Assembly (NCBI RefSeq): GCF_030704535.1
Contig: NC_081807.1
Span: 1,281,001-1,345,000 of the forward strand
DNA from: Vitis vinifera
Lineage: Eukaryota > Streptophyta > Magnoliopsida > Vitales > Vitaceae
Direction of reading: 5' to 3'
DNA length: 64,000 nt
This document shows, one piece after another, positions 11,054 to 22,500 of the stretch (within the stretch, counting starts at the first letter, position 1; each line of letters starts with the position of its first letter). A model generated the notes under the pieces. It saw only the letters and a list, made by a program, of their open reading frames with translations, was not told the DNA's origin and did no database searches. The translations under genes and the position numbers were made by a program.

Positions 11054-12308
11054 ATGGGATCACTTCACATCTGTGAAGGATCACACCTGGGCTTCTGGGT
11101 GTTCTTGCTTTTTTCTGTGAGCTTCTGCTATGGCAATGCTGATCAAGTTCAGGTAGTTGGAATTGTAGAATGTGCAGACTGTTCTGAGAGTCATATTAAG
11201 GCTAGCCAAGCCTTTTCAGGTATGTTGGCTTTTCAGTATTTGCATCATAGAAACAAGATCACAAGACCATTAATTGATTAATAGCCGTTACTCTTGAGCA
11301 GGACTTGGTGTGACCATTGACTGCAAGCTAGCAAATGGAGAGTTCAAAACAAGGGCATTTGGAGTGGTCAGCAATGAAGGAAAATTCAAGGTGTCTCTCC
11401 CTGAGGAGATGGTGAAGGATGGATATCAGTTGAAAGAAGAATGCTTTGCACAGCTTCACAGTGCCTCAGCAGCACCATGTTCTGATGCACAGAGCGGCCT
11501 AAAGGCCTCCAAGATTGTCTTGAAGGCGAAAACTATTGGGAAGAAAAACGACTTTGGCCCAATCGAAAATCTAAAATTCTCTTCTCTAACTTGCACTTCA
11601 GCCCTTTGGTGGTCTTTCTACAAGCATCCTCCCCTGCCCAAGCTGCCACTGCCCTTCCCCAAGGCCTATCCTCCACCTTGGAAGAAATTTGGCCATGTCT
11701 ACAAGAAACCACTTCCACCATCAATACCAATATACAAAAAGCCCCTCCCATCTCCAGTCCACAAGAAGCTGCTTCCACCCAAGGTACTCATACACAAGAA
11801 GCCTCTTCCACCAAAAGTACTGAAACCCAATAAGCCATTCCCACCACCTTCGCCAGTTTACAAGAAGCCTTTTCCTCCATCTGTACCGGTTTTTAAGAAA
11901 CCAATCCCACCACCTGTTCCAGTATACAAGAGACTTCCTCCGCCCCCTACGCCCGTTTATCAGAAACGGTTGCCACCACCAGTTCCGGTGTTCCAGAAGC
12001 CTTGTCCACCGCCTGTTCCCATAGCTAAGAAGTTGCTTCCACCCCATGTCCCCATATACAAAAAGCCGCTTCTGCCTCCCACTCCAATCTACAATAAGCC
12101 AAATCCACCACCATTCTATAAATGGTCAATTCACAAGATAATACCACCAGTCTACAAACTTCTTCCTCCAATCCCTCCACTTTACAAGAAGCCATGTCCA
12201 CCCATTCTTAAGCCTCCTCATTATCTTCCTAAGCTTCCTCCAAAGCACTTCCCCCTCCCCAAGTTTGGACCCAATCCTCCTATACCACCTTATATCCCTC
12301 ATCCTTAA
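11054..12308 (+). CDS. PRP4: Proline-rich cell-wall protein, PRP4-like, with Ole e 1 domain (copy 3)
   Basis: Exons 11054-11219 and 11302-12308 give 390 aa, with an 82-bp intron in the same phase as its twin. Domains match copy 2: signal peptide, cysteine-rich Ole e 1-like domain with ECADC, and a KKPLPP-type tail. Differences from copy 2 are scattered substitutions only, concentrated in the signal peptide and in the last 20 residues. In the tail two lysine or proline positions differ (VFQKPCPP for VFKKPCPP, IHKIIPP for IHKPIPP). Frame and splice sites are intact, so it is expected to be expressed. Function is inferred from the family: an insoluble or cross-linked extracellular matrix protein. 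Confidence 0.93.
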
Positions 12309-13534
12309 GCTGCCATACTAGCTTCCTAAGCTTATATGCCTTCATGGTGGACGGAGAAAAACCTTGAAAAAACATGGGTCACAATCGATTGAATTGAGCG
12401 TATTCTTGTGAGTGATCAGTTGCTTGAATTTTCTATGTATAAACAATTTCAGATGAAAACTATGGAAAATAAGGACCCAAGCATTCATTTCATTTTCTGT
12501 TCTACTGGTTTGATTTTCTTTCCATGACTGTTATAGTCCTCTCTGAGTTTGAAATTTACATCACTCTCGCTTTTGATGGACTAGAAATCAGAAGATGAAT
12601 GTAAACTCAATTCAAGTCGGGGTAGGGCCAGTCATCCGAGTAAACCTGGCCTAACCTGAACCATAACATGTATAGTTTATAAGCACTTCCTCCCTTGAAT
12701 TTTTTTTAAAAATCAATTTAAATTAGTTTTTCAAAAATATTCTTATTTTTTGTTAAATAATATATTACAAAAAAAAAGAAAAAATCATGAAATAAATTCA
12801 AATACACTCAATATTCACTCAACATTCTCTTAAAAAACATATGAAAATAATTAAGGGTATGTAATTGGCTTTAAAATGAAAAAATTTATTAATAATAAAA
12901 TAACGTACATGAATAAGGTGGTATAAAACAATGATGTAAATAGTCAATTTTTGAACAGTTTTTAATCCTTCCAAATTAATTGAAAATTTTAATTATTATT
13001 TTAAAATTTTTATTTCCTAAAAAAATGATAAATTTAGGAAAATTAAAAAAACTAAATAAAATTATAAATCCGGTTTGTAACTGGTTTTTAAAAATAGTTT
13101 TTTTATTTTTTGAAATAAAATAATAAAAAAATATGTTTGATAATAAAAAGAATTTGAGATTTTTAAAAGTTAAAAATTATTTTTAAAACGTAAAAATAAG
13201 TTAAAAGTATTTCAAATAGCTAAATATGCTTTTATTTTACAAAATAAACATTTTGAAAAATAAATTTTAACTATTTTTTGGAATTTTTTTTCTAAAAATA
13301 ATTCACATCTATTTTTTTGAATGGTTTTGGGAAAAAAAAAATTCAAAAAGAATTATTAAGGTTAAAAAAAAAAAAAAAAAAAAACAATCAAAAGATTCAA
13401 AACCAGCTTAGGAGTTTGCTTCTCCCCTACTTCAGTGGCCCTCTTGGTGTCAAATTTGTAACAACAAAAGCGCGGGATCAAGCTCATGTTCGGAGCTTGA
13501 CTGCTAGGGTTTCAACTCCCAATCTCCTCCTCCA
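12309..13534. other. Intergenic and NUP188 5' region
   Basis: The first 350 bp matches the 3' flank of PRP copy 2. About 12690-13400 is very AT-rich with many homopolymer runs and no gene. The last 130 bp becomes GC-richer and contains the putative NUP188 leader, including a telo-box (TAGGGTTT) at 13505-13512, a motif common upstream of housekeeping plant genes. No clear TATA box is seen. Confidence 0.5.
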
Positions 13535-16500
13535 ATGGCGGCCTCCGCCTCCGCCTCCGCCGTCGATCTAGCGCCAAACCCTAGCTCCGTCGATGGCTTG
13601 CTCTGGTGGGACTCCTTCAGTCTCTTACTCACCGAGCTCGAGAGCGTTTCCCCTTCCTCGGATCTCCCTCCATTTCTGGTAAAACCCTAGTTCTCTTCTG
13701 GAAACTTCTTTCTAGCAACTTCTCTAATTTGAATCCATTGATGTGTTTGTTTAGGTGAAGAAGGTGAAGGATAATCATGCGTGGTTTGTGGACATGTTTT
13801 CTTTGTTTAAGCCTCCCAACAAGAAGTCGAGGGAGGCTTTGGATTCTAAGCAAGTGAAAATTGGAACTCGTCAATTGACTGTACAGCCTGAGTTGAAGGA
13901 GGCTGCTTTGAAAGTCAGCAATTCGTTGGTGAGATTGTAGTGTTCTTTGGCTGATTTTGTGGGTTCTTTGTGCTGGTTGGAATTTAATTTTAGATTTTCA
14001 CTGTATCAATAGTATTAGATATTTTTTTGCAAGAGTCTGGTAGGCAAGGTACATTAGTTTAATATAAAATCACAGGTTAAAAATTAAAAATCTAAAGCAA
14101 GAATAAACTTATTAAAAGTGAAGAAAATGAATAGTTTGTCTGCCATGACTCATGAGACACTGGCCTGCCATGGACTGTGAGGCTGCGGAAGAGTCACTAA
14201 CAATAGACAATTTTATGGTATGATGTAGCAGTGGCAATGAATGTGCTCATGGGAGTTCAGGCTGTTGCTGCGAAGCGGTCAGCAACCTCTGAGTGATGGT
14301 TCGAGATATCCTCATGAGTCTGGGTAACTGACTAACTGCTGAGTGTGCTATCAGCATCTGCAATGCTAATAGTCATTTTTGTGTCCATGAATATATGGGC
14401 CCTTGTGGTTGTCTGTTGAGATGAGGAGAAACTGAGTTTTTGAGGTTGGGGAGATGGAGGAGGCTAGATGGAGAAGTTAGTTTGGAACATATGTGGCTGA
14501 GGGGAGCAAGACGATTAGGCTCTTCCATGGGCTTGCTAATTATCATGGAAAGATTAATCTTATTTGCAATATAGTCATACAATGATGATGATGGTGGGTG
14601 TATAGGTAATTTATACCTTGAGTTGCTCTTTTGACGCCTCTTTTTTGATAGTTTTTTATTTTTATTATTTTTATTCTTTTTATTTTTCTTTACCTATCAA
14701 AAAAAAAAGAAGAAAAAAAAATGTCATACAATGATGATTATGATGAAGGAAGAAATCATTGTGAGCAAGCCCAACGGGATTTACAGTTATTTGGGATCTC
14801 CTTAAAAGAATAAAGTTCCATCAGGGATTTTTACTTGGGAGATCAAAGAAGCCGCTTTCTTTTGTAGAGACTTTTTACCCTCTATGAGGGGAGTTTTACT
14901 AGGGAGATCAAAGAATCTGCTTTCTTTTGTGGAGGCCTTTTACCTTCTGTGAGTATAGTGGTTATATTGTTTGTATGCTGCTTTTTCCGCCCTCAGTTTG
15001 TGCAGATAGTTTTGTTTTCTATGGATTAGTGTATTTTTCTACTTTTTGATTGACATTCATGTATTTTGAAAAGATTTCTCATCATTCTTCTTTGTACTTG
15101 CCAATTCATTTTTTGATTCCTCCTTAAAGTGGCGGATGGATGGATTTTGGAGAATTTTAGGCCTATAATTTTTGTAGGGAAACATGTATAAGTCATTAGC
15201 TCGGATAATGGCTCTTAGATTGAAGAATGTGGTGGGTATGATGGTCTCTATTTCTATCCATAAAAACTGTACTTATGGAAGGTGGACCACTCTTGGGTGC
15301 CATCCCTGGATGCTAATAAATGATTATACCCTAGGTTGAACAGGAGGAGCCATTTGTTGTTGGTAAACCAGACATTGAGAAGGCTGATATCCATGTGCAT
15401 ACATATTCATATATATATATTGTGCGCGTGCGCGTGCATGTATGTATGTATTTTAACTAAATAAAGAAAAGAAAATACGGCTGGCACAAAAAAGGAGACA
15501 TTTAAATTTGAGGGAGACTTGAAATTTTTGGTTGACATTTGTCTTTTAGGGTTGTTTAGTTGCTTGAGTCATCGATAAGGTGATCCTCTTTCTTTCCCCT
15601 TCTTTATACTATTATGGCTGTTTGTGGTATTTTCAAAGGTTTTGGTTAAGATGGGTGGGCTTACAGGAGAGGCTATATCTTGTTTATGGTATATTGTGGA
15701 ATGGTTGCCGATCTATTGTGGTTGCTTTAGAGCGTTTTCAAGTATTCAATTTGAATACTAGCATTAGTACTCTTCCAGCTTCCTATCTTGGTTGCCATTT
15801 TTTTCTTCTTTAATGGTTGAAGTAGGTGATTTGGAATGAGAGTTTTAGGTCAAGACTAGCAGAGTAGAAACCTAGAATTTGTTGAGGGTGCCACTTTATT
15901 ATTGTGGCTTGTGAAGGTGAAGGAAAAGATGTTGATGAATTCAAATGAGCTGTAAAATTTTGAGAATTGTGGTCCTTTTGTTTGCACTATATAGGGCAGG
16001 GTACATGTTTTTCTGTTAGTTGTGGCTGCGTTCAAAATGTCGGTACTTCAGCTGGAAGTCAGTTTAGTTATGAGGCTTATTGTAATTTTAGCAGCAAAAA
16101 TAGTGGCAATGATGGCCATGCCAGCAGGGATGGTGGTATTGGTGTCGAGGAAATCCAAAGATTTCCTTTGGGGTGGGCGGGCTTTGGAGTGGAAGACTCA
16201 TCTTGTCAAATGGATGGTTGTATGCTCAAATAAAAGTAAGGGTGGATTGGGTGTTAGATGCCTTTATACACTTAATAAAGCCCTCTTGTGTAAATGGAGT
16301 TGATGCTTTATGGAAGAAAGGGAAGTTCTTTGGAAACAAGTCATTAGTAGGAAGTATGAAGTAGAAGATGGGGGGTGGTATACCCACGAAGGAAGAGAGG
16401 GATTTGGAGTGGGGTTGTGGAAAGAGATTAGGAAGGAAGGCTCATTGTTGAACAACAATATTGTGTTTTCCGTGGGTAATGGTAGAAGAGTTAGATTTTG

Positions 16501-19500
16501 GAAGGATTCTTGGTGTGGTGATGAGGCTTTTTGCAACTCTTTTCCCTCTTTGTATGCTTTGGCGGTTTCAAAAGAGGAGTGAGTGGCAGAGGTTTGGGAC
16601 CCTTTGGGTGGGGGGGAGTTGGAGTCCTTGTTTTTCTAGGGTTTTCAACGATTGAGAGGTGGTCTTGGTGGAATGGCTGCTCATGACAATTCAAGGGAAG
16701 AGGGTTAGCACAGAATTGGAGGATAGGGTGTTATGGAAAAAGACAAAAAATGGGATTTTTTCAGTTAAGGCCCTTTTCAGTGCAGTAGAGCCGGGAAATG
16801 CAGTCTGGTTTCCGAGGAACATCATTTGGAGTCCTTATGTTCCTCCCAAAGTGGGTTTTTTTTTTGCTTGGGAAGCCTCGTGAGGGAAAGTTTTAAAATT
16901 GTATCAGCTAAAGAATAGGGGCTGGACCCTAGCTAATAGATGTTTTTTTTGTCTCACCAAAGGAGAGTCTACTAATCACATCTTAATCCACTATACGAAG
17001 ATTAGGGTTTTGTGGGAGTTATTATTTGCTCTTTTTGGTGTGACTTGGGTTCTCCCTTGTTCGGCAAGGGAGGCTCTCCTTGCTTGGTATGGGTCCTTTG
17101 TTGGCAAGAAGCGCAAAAAAGCTGACTCCTTTATGTCTTTTTTGGACGGTGTGAAAGGAAAAAAACATGATAACTTTTGACAATGAAGAGTTTTCAGTTC
17201 ATAGGTTGAAGAATTCTTTGTGTGTAGTTTTTGGCCTTGGACAAAGTTGTATATAGATGTTGGACCTTTACCTTTAATTGACTTTTTTGATTGGTTGGGT
17301 TCTAGGTGAGGGCGAGTGAGGTTTTTTGTATCCCCTTTTTTCTTGTTCTTCTTTGCCTTATGGTGCCTACTGTATACTTCCTATATGCCTTGGGATGTCT
17401 TATGGGCTTCCTTTTTCCATATTTATATGTTTTATTCTGATTTTACCTATCAAAAAAAAAAAAAAAATGATGGTAATGGTGGTATGTTAGTGTAGCCATG
17501 GTGGTATTGGTGTCTTTACCAAAAGAATTCGCTTGACTTAGGTGAGTATTCTTTTGGCTTTTCACTTGATTAGTGGAAAATTAGCTCCGTGAGTATTCTT
17601 CTGGGTTTTCACTCTATTAGTGGAAAATTAACTCCATAAGTCATTCTTCATAATTTTGATAAGTGCTGTCATTCTTTGTAATTTTGATAAGTACTGTTTT
17701 TGGCTTCTTGTTGGACTCATTCGGCTAGTGAGGACTACAAGTTACCACTGGGCTACAAAGTTGACAATACAAAGCAACAAAAAGCTTGTGTGTATAAACT
17801 GTGGAATTTTGTATGGATTGGAGATTCAGTATCCAATAATGCATTTTCAACTTGACAATGAAAAGTGATTTTTCAGTAAAAATGCATTAACATCTGTGAT
17901 GTTTTTTGACATTGTGTGGCATGTATAACCAAATATTGTTGTCATTTAAAAATGTAGTTTAGGAAATCGCTATATGAATAATAAAGAAAATGCTGCTATT
18001 ATTCTTCTTGATATTCATTTTTTGTATTGATTCCTGTTTAAGGATATAATGTAACAAGACTTTTGGTTAAGTAACTTCTTGCTTGTTTCAGTGTTTAGAT
18101 GAGGTGCAGTCATACCTTCTTGTCGAAAGGTTTGTTGAGCACAACAATGTAGCTGTTAATTTAATGGTTCAAGAATTTCTTCATGTGGTTAGTAATATTA
18201 ATCCTTTTTACTGTTCATTCCACAATCACACTCTACCTATCATTTTTTAAATTGTTGATCTCTTAGTAGTCTAAAGAACGTTCTTGTCATGATATGTTAG
18301 ATTCATGTAGTCATTTATAGGGAGTTGGTATTTTAACAGTATATGTTGTTTTTGTTATAGCTATCATCACGATATGATTTTCTTCCATCAAAGTCCATTA
18401 TTGAATTAATCCCAATGATAATAATAGTTCTTTATCTTTGATGTTGTTTTACCCTCCTGGTTCCATGCATATATTTTTAGCCTTCGTATACTACACTTTT
18501 TTTTTTTTCATTAAAATGCAATGATATGTTAAAATACAGCAAAAGGGGAGGTGACCCAAGTAACATGGGGATACAAGCTAAACCCAACTGAGGTTGGATA
18601 GAAAAGCAAAATATAAGGAACAGAATCACTCTGTCATCTTGTTTACATCTGCTCTATCAATAGAATCTGAAAATGGAACTCTCATACCCACTGTTGTGTC
18701 TATTTCCCATACGTATAATGATTATAGAACAATCTGTTTTAAGCTTTCAATCAAATACTTCAACCCCTCAAAGATCCTTCCATTGAGTTCAGTCAATATA
18801 ACCAAGCGACACAAGGTAGAGCTGCCTCTATGCCTTTTTTCTATCACCTCAAGAGAACTTGACATATGATGGCTGGCTAGCAAAACCCTAAACATTTCTG
18901 GAATTGTCCACATGACCCCCAATAGAGTGAAGATCATTGGCAAAATAATACACGGGATAGTATAGTGATTGACTGTCTTGGTAAAACACCAATTTTTTAG
19001 GATCCTCTATCCCCATAAATTGGTTAACTGTGAAAATCCTTTCCCATATTTCTACTCAAATAAAGGCACTTCTGTGGAAGTTGATGTTCCCCAAATTTCT
19101 TTTATTGGGGACTTCCCTCTTGGTCACCTCTGATTCTATCTTTAAAAGGGATTGGCTGCAAATGATTTGTATTGGAACATAAATGAGAGCAAAACAAATG
19201 AGGAATGCCATTTCCTAGAAAAGAAAATAATATTTATCAGTAATATTTTTCTTTTATTTATTTCCTTTCTTTTACTTCTTTCATTTCTTCTAGGCACTAG
19301 GTTAGCTATTACTGTTTGTTTCTAGCTTTCTTATCTTTTTTTATTTTATTTATCACGTAGCCACTCTATTAATATAGGTGTTCAAAATTCTATTATTGTT
19401 ATTTATCAGTGCACTTCTTTGTTGCTAGTCCATCATCTGGCCTCATCTTCTACTTTCTTTTTCTTTTCCTGTGATGAAGATATTGTTTCAATACTACATT

Positions 19501-22500
19501 GAACGACAGTGCTTGCTGAAGTGTACCAGACAGATTTTCATGCATGCTCGTAAGTCAATCATGACATATTGTAATCCTGTTTATTCTATTTTCCTTTTGT
19601 GGGCTGCAATTCTGAAAAATTTCGTGGAAATTTCTTTTATTAAGTAGGTGTTGAAATTTTTCTCTAGTCCTATGCTATATGCATTATGCTATTTATTTCT
19701 GCTTTTGTTTTTGATAACATTAGTGCAACAGCTTACACACACACACACATCTGTGTGTGTATGTATATATACTTGTTTATTTATGTTATAGTTAATGCCT
19801 TATAAATAATTTGAAGGATACTTTATCTTAGACAGTGATGTGAAATTTATGAAGATACAAATGTTATCAAAAAAATTTATAATGATAAGAATCCATGAAT
19901 GAACTGAAAACTTTATTCTCTATGATCACCTTATGCAAATAATATCAATGCTCATCATACGATGCTGTGACCTGTCTACCAAAAAAACTAATGAGGATGA
20001 CCTGCATCTATTTTGAGAATTTCTAATTTAGGTCAATTGGAATGCACCATTGAATGGAAACAATACTATTTCAAATTTACATGTGGATTTTCTTCTGAAG
20101 AAATTTGGAATTGCCTTGGATGTTCATAAGAAACTTTTGGAATTTAATATCATGAATCCATGGACTGTTTCAGGGTATTTTCCAGTCTTCTCTTGCATGA
20201 TTACCTTGACACTCTCCAATTTTTGGAGATTGGGATTTATATAAAAATAAACTGAGGTGGAAATACAGGGTCGGTATTGTTTTTGAGGAACCAATGCTTT
20301 CCTTTTTTTCATGATGTTTGAAACAACTTCACATGTTCCCCAAACCTCTTCTTTGCATTTATTACGATTCTTTCTACACGAGTATCATAATTGGAATAGT
20401 ATGATTACTCCAAAGAAATCCATTTCCATTTTTTCAAAAAGGAATCAAAGATTTTTCTTATTCCTATATAATTTTCATGTATGTGAATACGACTCTATCT
20501 TCATTTTTATCCGCAATCAATCTTATCATTTACGATCAACATCTTATGGAGCCCTTCTTGGGCGAATATTTTTCTATGGAAAAATAGAGCATTTTGTCGA
20601 AGTCTTTGCTAATGATTTTCAGACAATCTTATGGTTGTTCAAGAATCCTTTCATGCATTATGTTAGGTATCAAGGAAAATCCATTCTGGCTTCAAAAGGG
20701 GCGCCTCTTCTGATGAATAAATGGAAATATTACCTTGTCAATTTCTGGCAATGTCATTTTTACGTGTGGTCTCAACCAGTAAGGATCCATATAAACCAAT
20801 TATCCAAGCATTCCCTCGACTTTCTGGGCTATCTTTCAAGTGTGCGACTAAATCCTTCAGTGGTACGGAGTCAAATGCTATAAAATGCATTTATAATAGA
20901 TAATGCTATTAAGAAGTTCGATAGAGAATTACCAAAATACGAAGTTCTCTTCCCCTTTCGTTCTCTTCTTTCTTTTTGATTTGGACTTGGTTGGCAGGGC
21001 CTTTCTCGCTGGGCGAGCACATCCGATTCTAAAGTCCTTTCCTAAACCACTTCCCGTTCAGTTTCTGAAAGATAGAGATAAGCTTTCTAAATGAGATTGA
21101 GTTCCACGAATATGCAGGCTAGAAAGATGCTATTTGCTGCTATTCCATCTATTTGTGCATCAAGTTCGAAGAAGATCTCAATCTATAATGAAGAAATGAT
21201 AGTAGCTCGTTGTTTTATAGGCTTTATCATATTAAGTCGGAAGAGTTTCATTAGTTCTTATTTATTTATAATATAGCCCTACACAGGGTCTACAACCCTG
21301 GTTAGTCCAAGCCGTCCCTACATAAAGGACAGCGTCACGTCAAGGTCTATCGGACAGCTTGCTTCCAGAGTTATTACACAGTGTTATGGGTGTTCTTTCT
21401 CTTTCTTGCTTGTTGGGACGGACAAGGCCAAATGGTAATGGGGACTCCCCTAACAGTTTTGCTGAGATTAATGTTGTTCACAACCTTGATATTCTTCCGG
21501 GGAACCGTGATAAAGTGCAGAAATCAGGTGCCAATAAGTTTGCTGTCCTGGAAAGCTTAGAAGAGGAGGATAATGGGGGGGGGGGGGGGGGGGTAGAAAT
21601 TGCGGTTCTGGGTTGCTTGATCCAATTACTGCAACTGAGATTCCAGTTTCTAGTCCTGAAAATAAAGTTGAGGAGGAAAGTGCTGCTGTTAGATTGTTGG
21701 ACAGCATTTGATCTCTTCTCGGTCTGGGCAGTCCCAAGGTGATCTTGTTGGGTCTCTTTCTTATCCCAGCTCTAGGCAGACCCATGTAAACTCTGGGACT
21801 GTTCTTGCTGAACCTTTGGTGGTGAATGCTGTGGATGAAAGGTTGTCGGCCAGCAAGATATCTTAAAGTTATGGGCGGACCCTTGGGTCATTCTTGGTCT
21901 ATTTCTGATCAAGCTGAACTTTGTTGGAAGGGAGTGAGAACCTCTTTGATGCTGAGGTTGCGGCTCATCGAGAACAGTCTCTAGTGTGCAGGGAGACCAT
22001 AGCTGAGGTTGGGCTTGATCCTAAACCTGTTACTATCCTAGGTAGAAGTGAAAAGACTAAGGGAGATGCAGATTAAAGCACCGAGACTCTCAGGGGACAA
22101 CTCTCTGATAGATTCGAATTTCTACTCAAAGAGAAGGGACTTCAACACTTGCCTGAAGGCTATACAATTCCGTACGTGATGAATCAGGTCCATAACAACA
22201 ACAAGACCAATGATATACCCACACTAAAGGGAATCTGGGAAAATGTGAATATCTATGGGCTTCATAGTCAATATTATCAAGAAGCGCTCGAAGATCAGTC
22301 CGGGTCCTTAACAGAATGAATATAGCCTTCTCAGCTATAACTGCTTTAACGGCTGTAAGTGCTATAAGCTGTTACCAGCTGGAAAGGCTATTTGCTTAAC
22401 ACTTGGAGTTCGATGTAGGTAACGATGTGCTCTAAGGGAAAAAATGCATTCTCTATTCCCATCCCGAATCTACTTATCGATACTAGTACAATCCAGTTCT

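Noticed and set aside
20311-20883. A nuclear-encoded 190-aa gene
   Set aside because: It is an internal matK fragment with neither end of the gene, lying in an intron.
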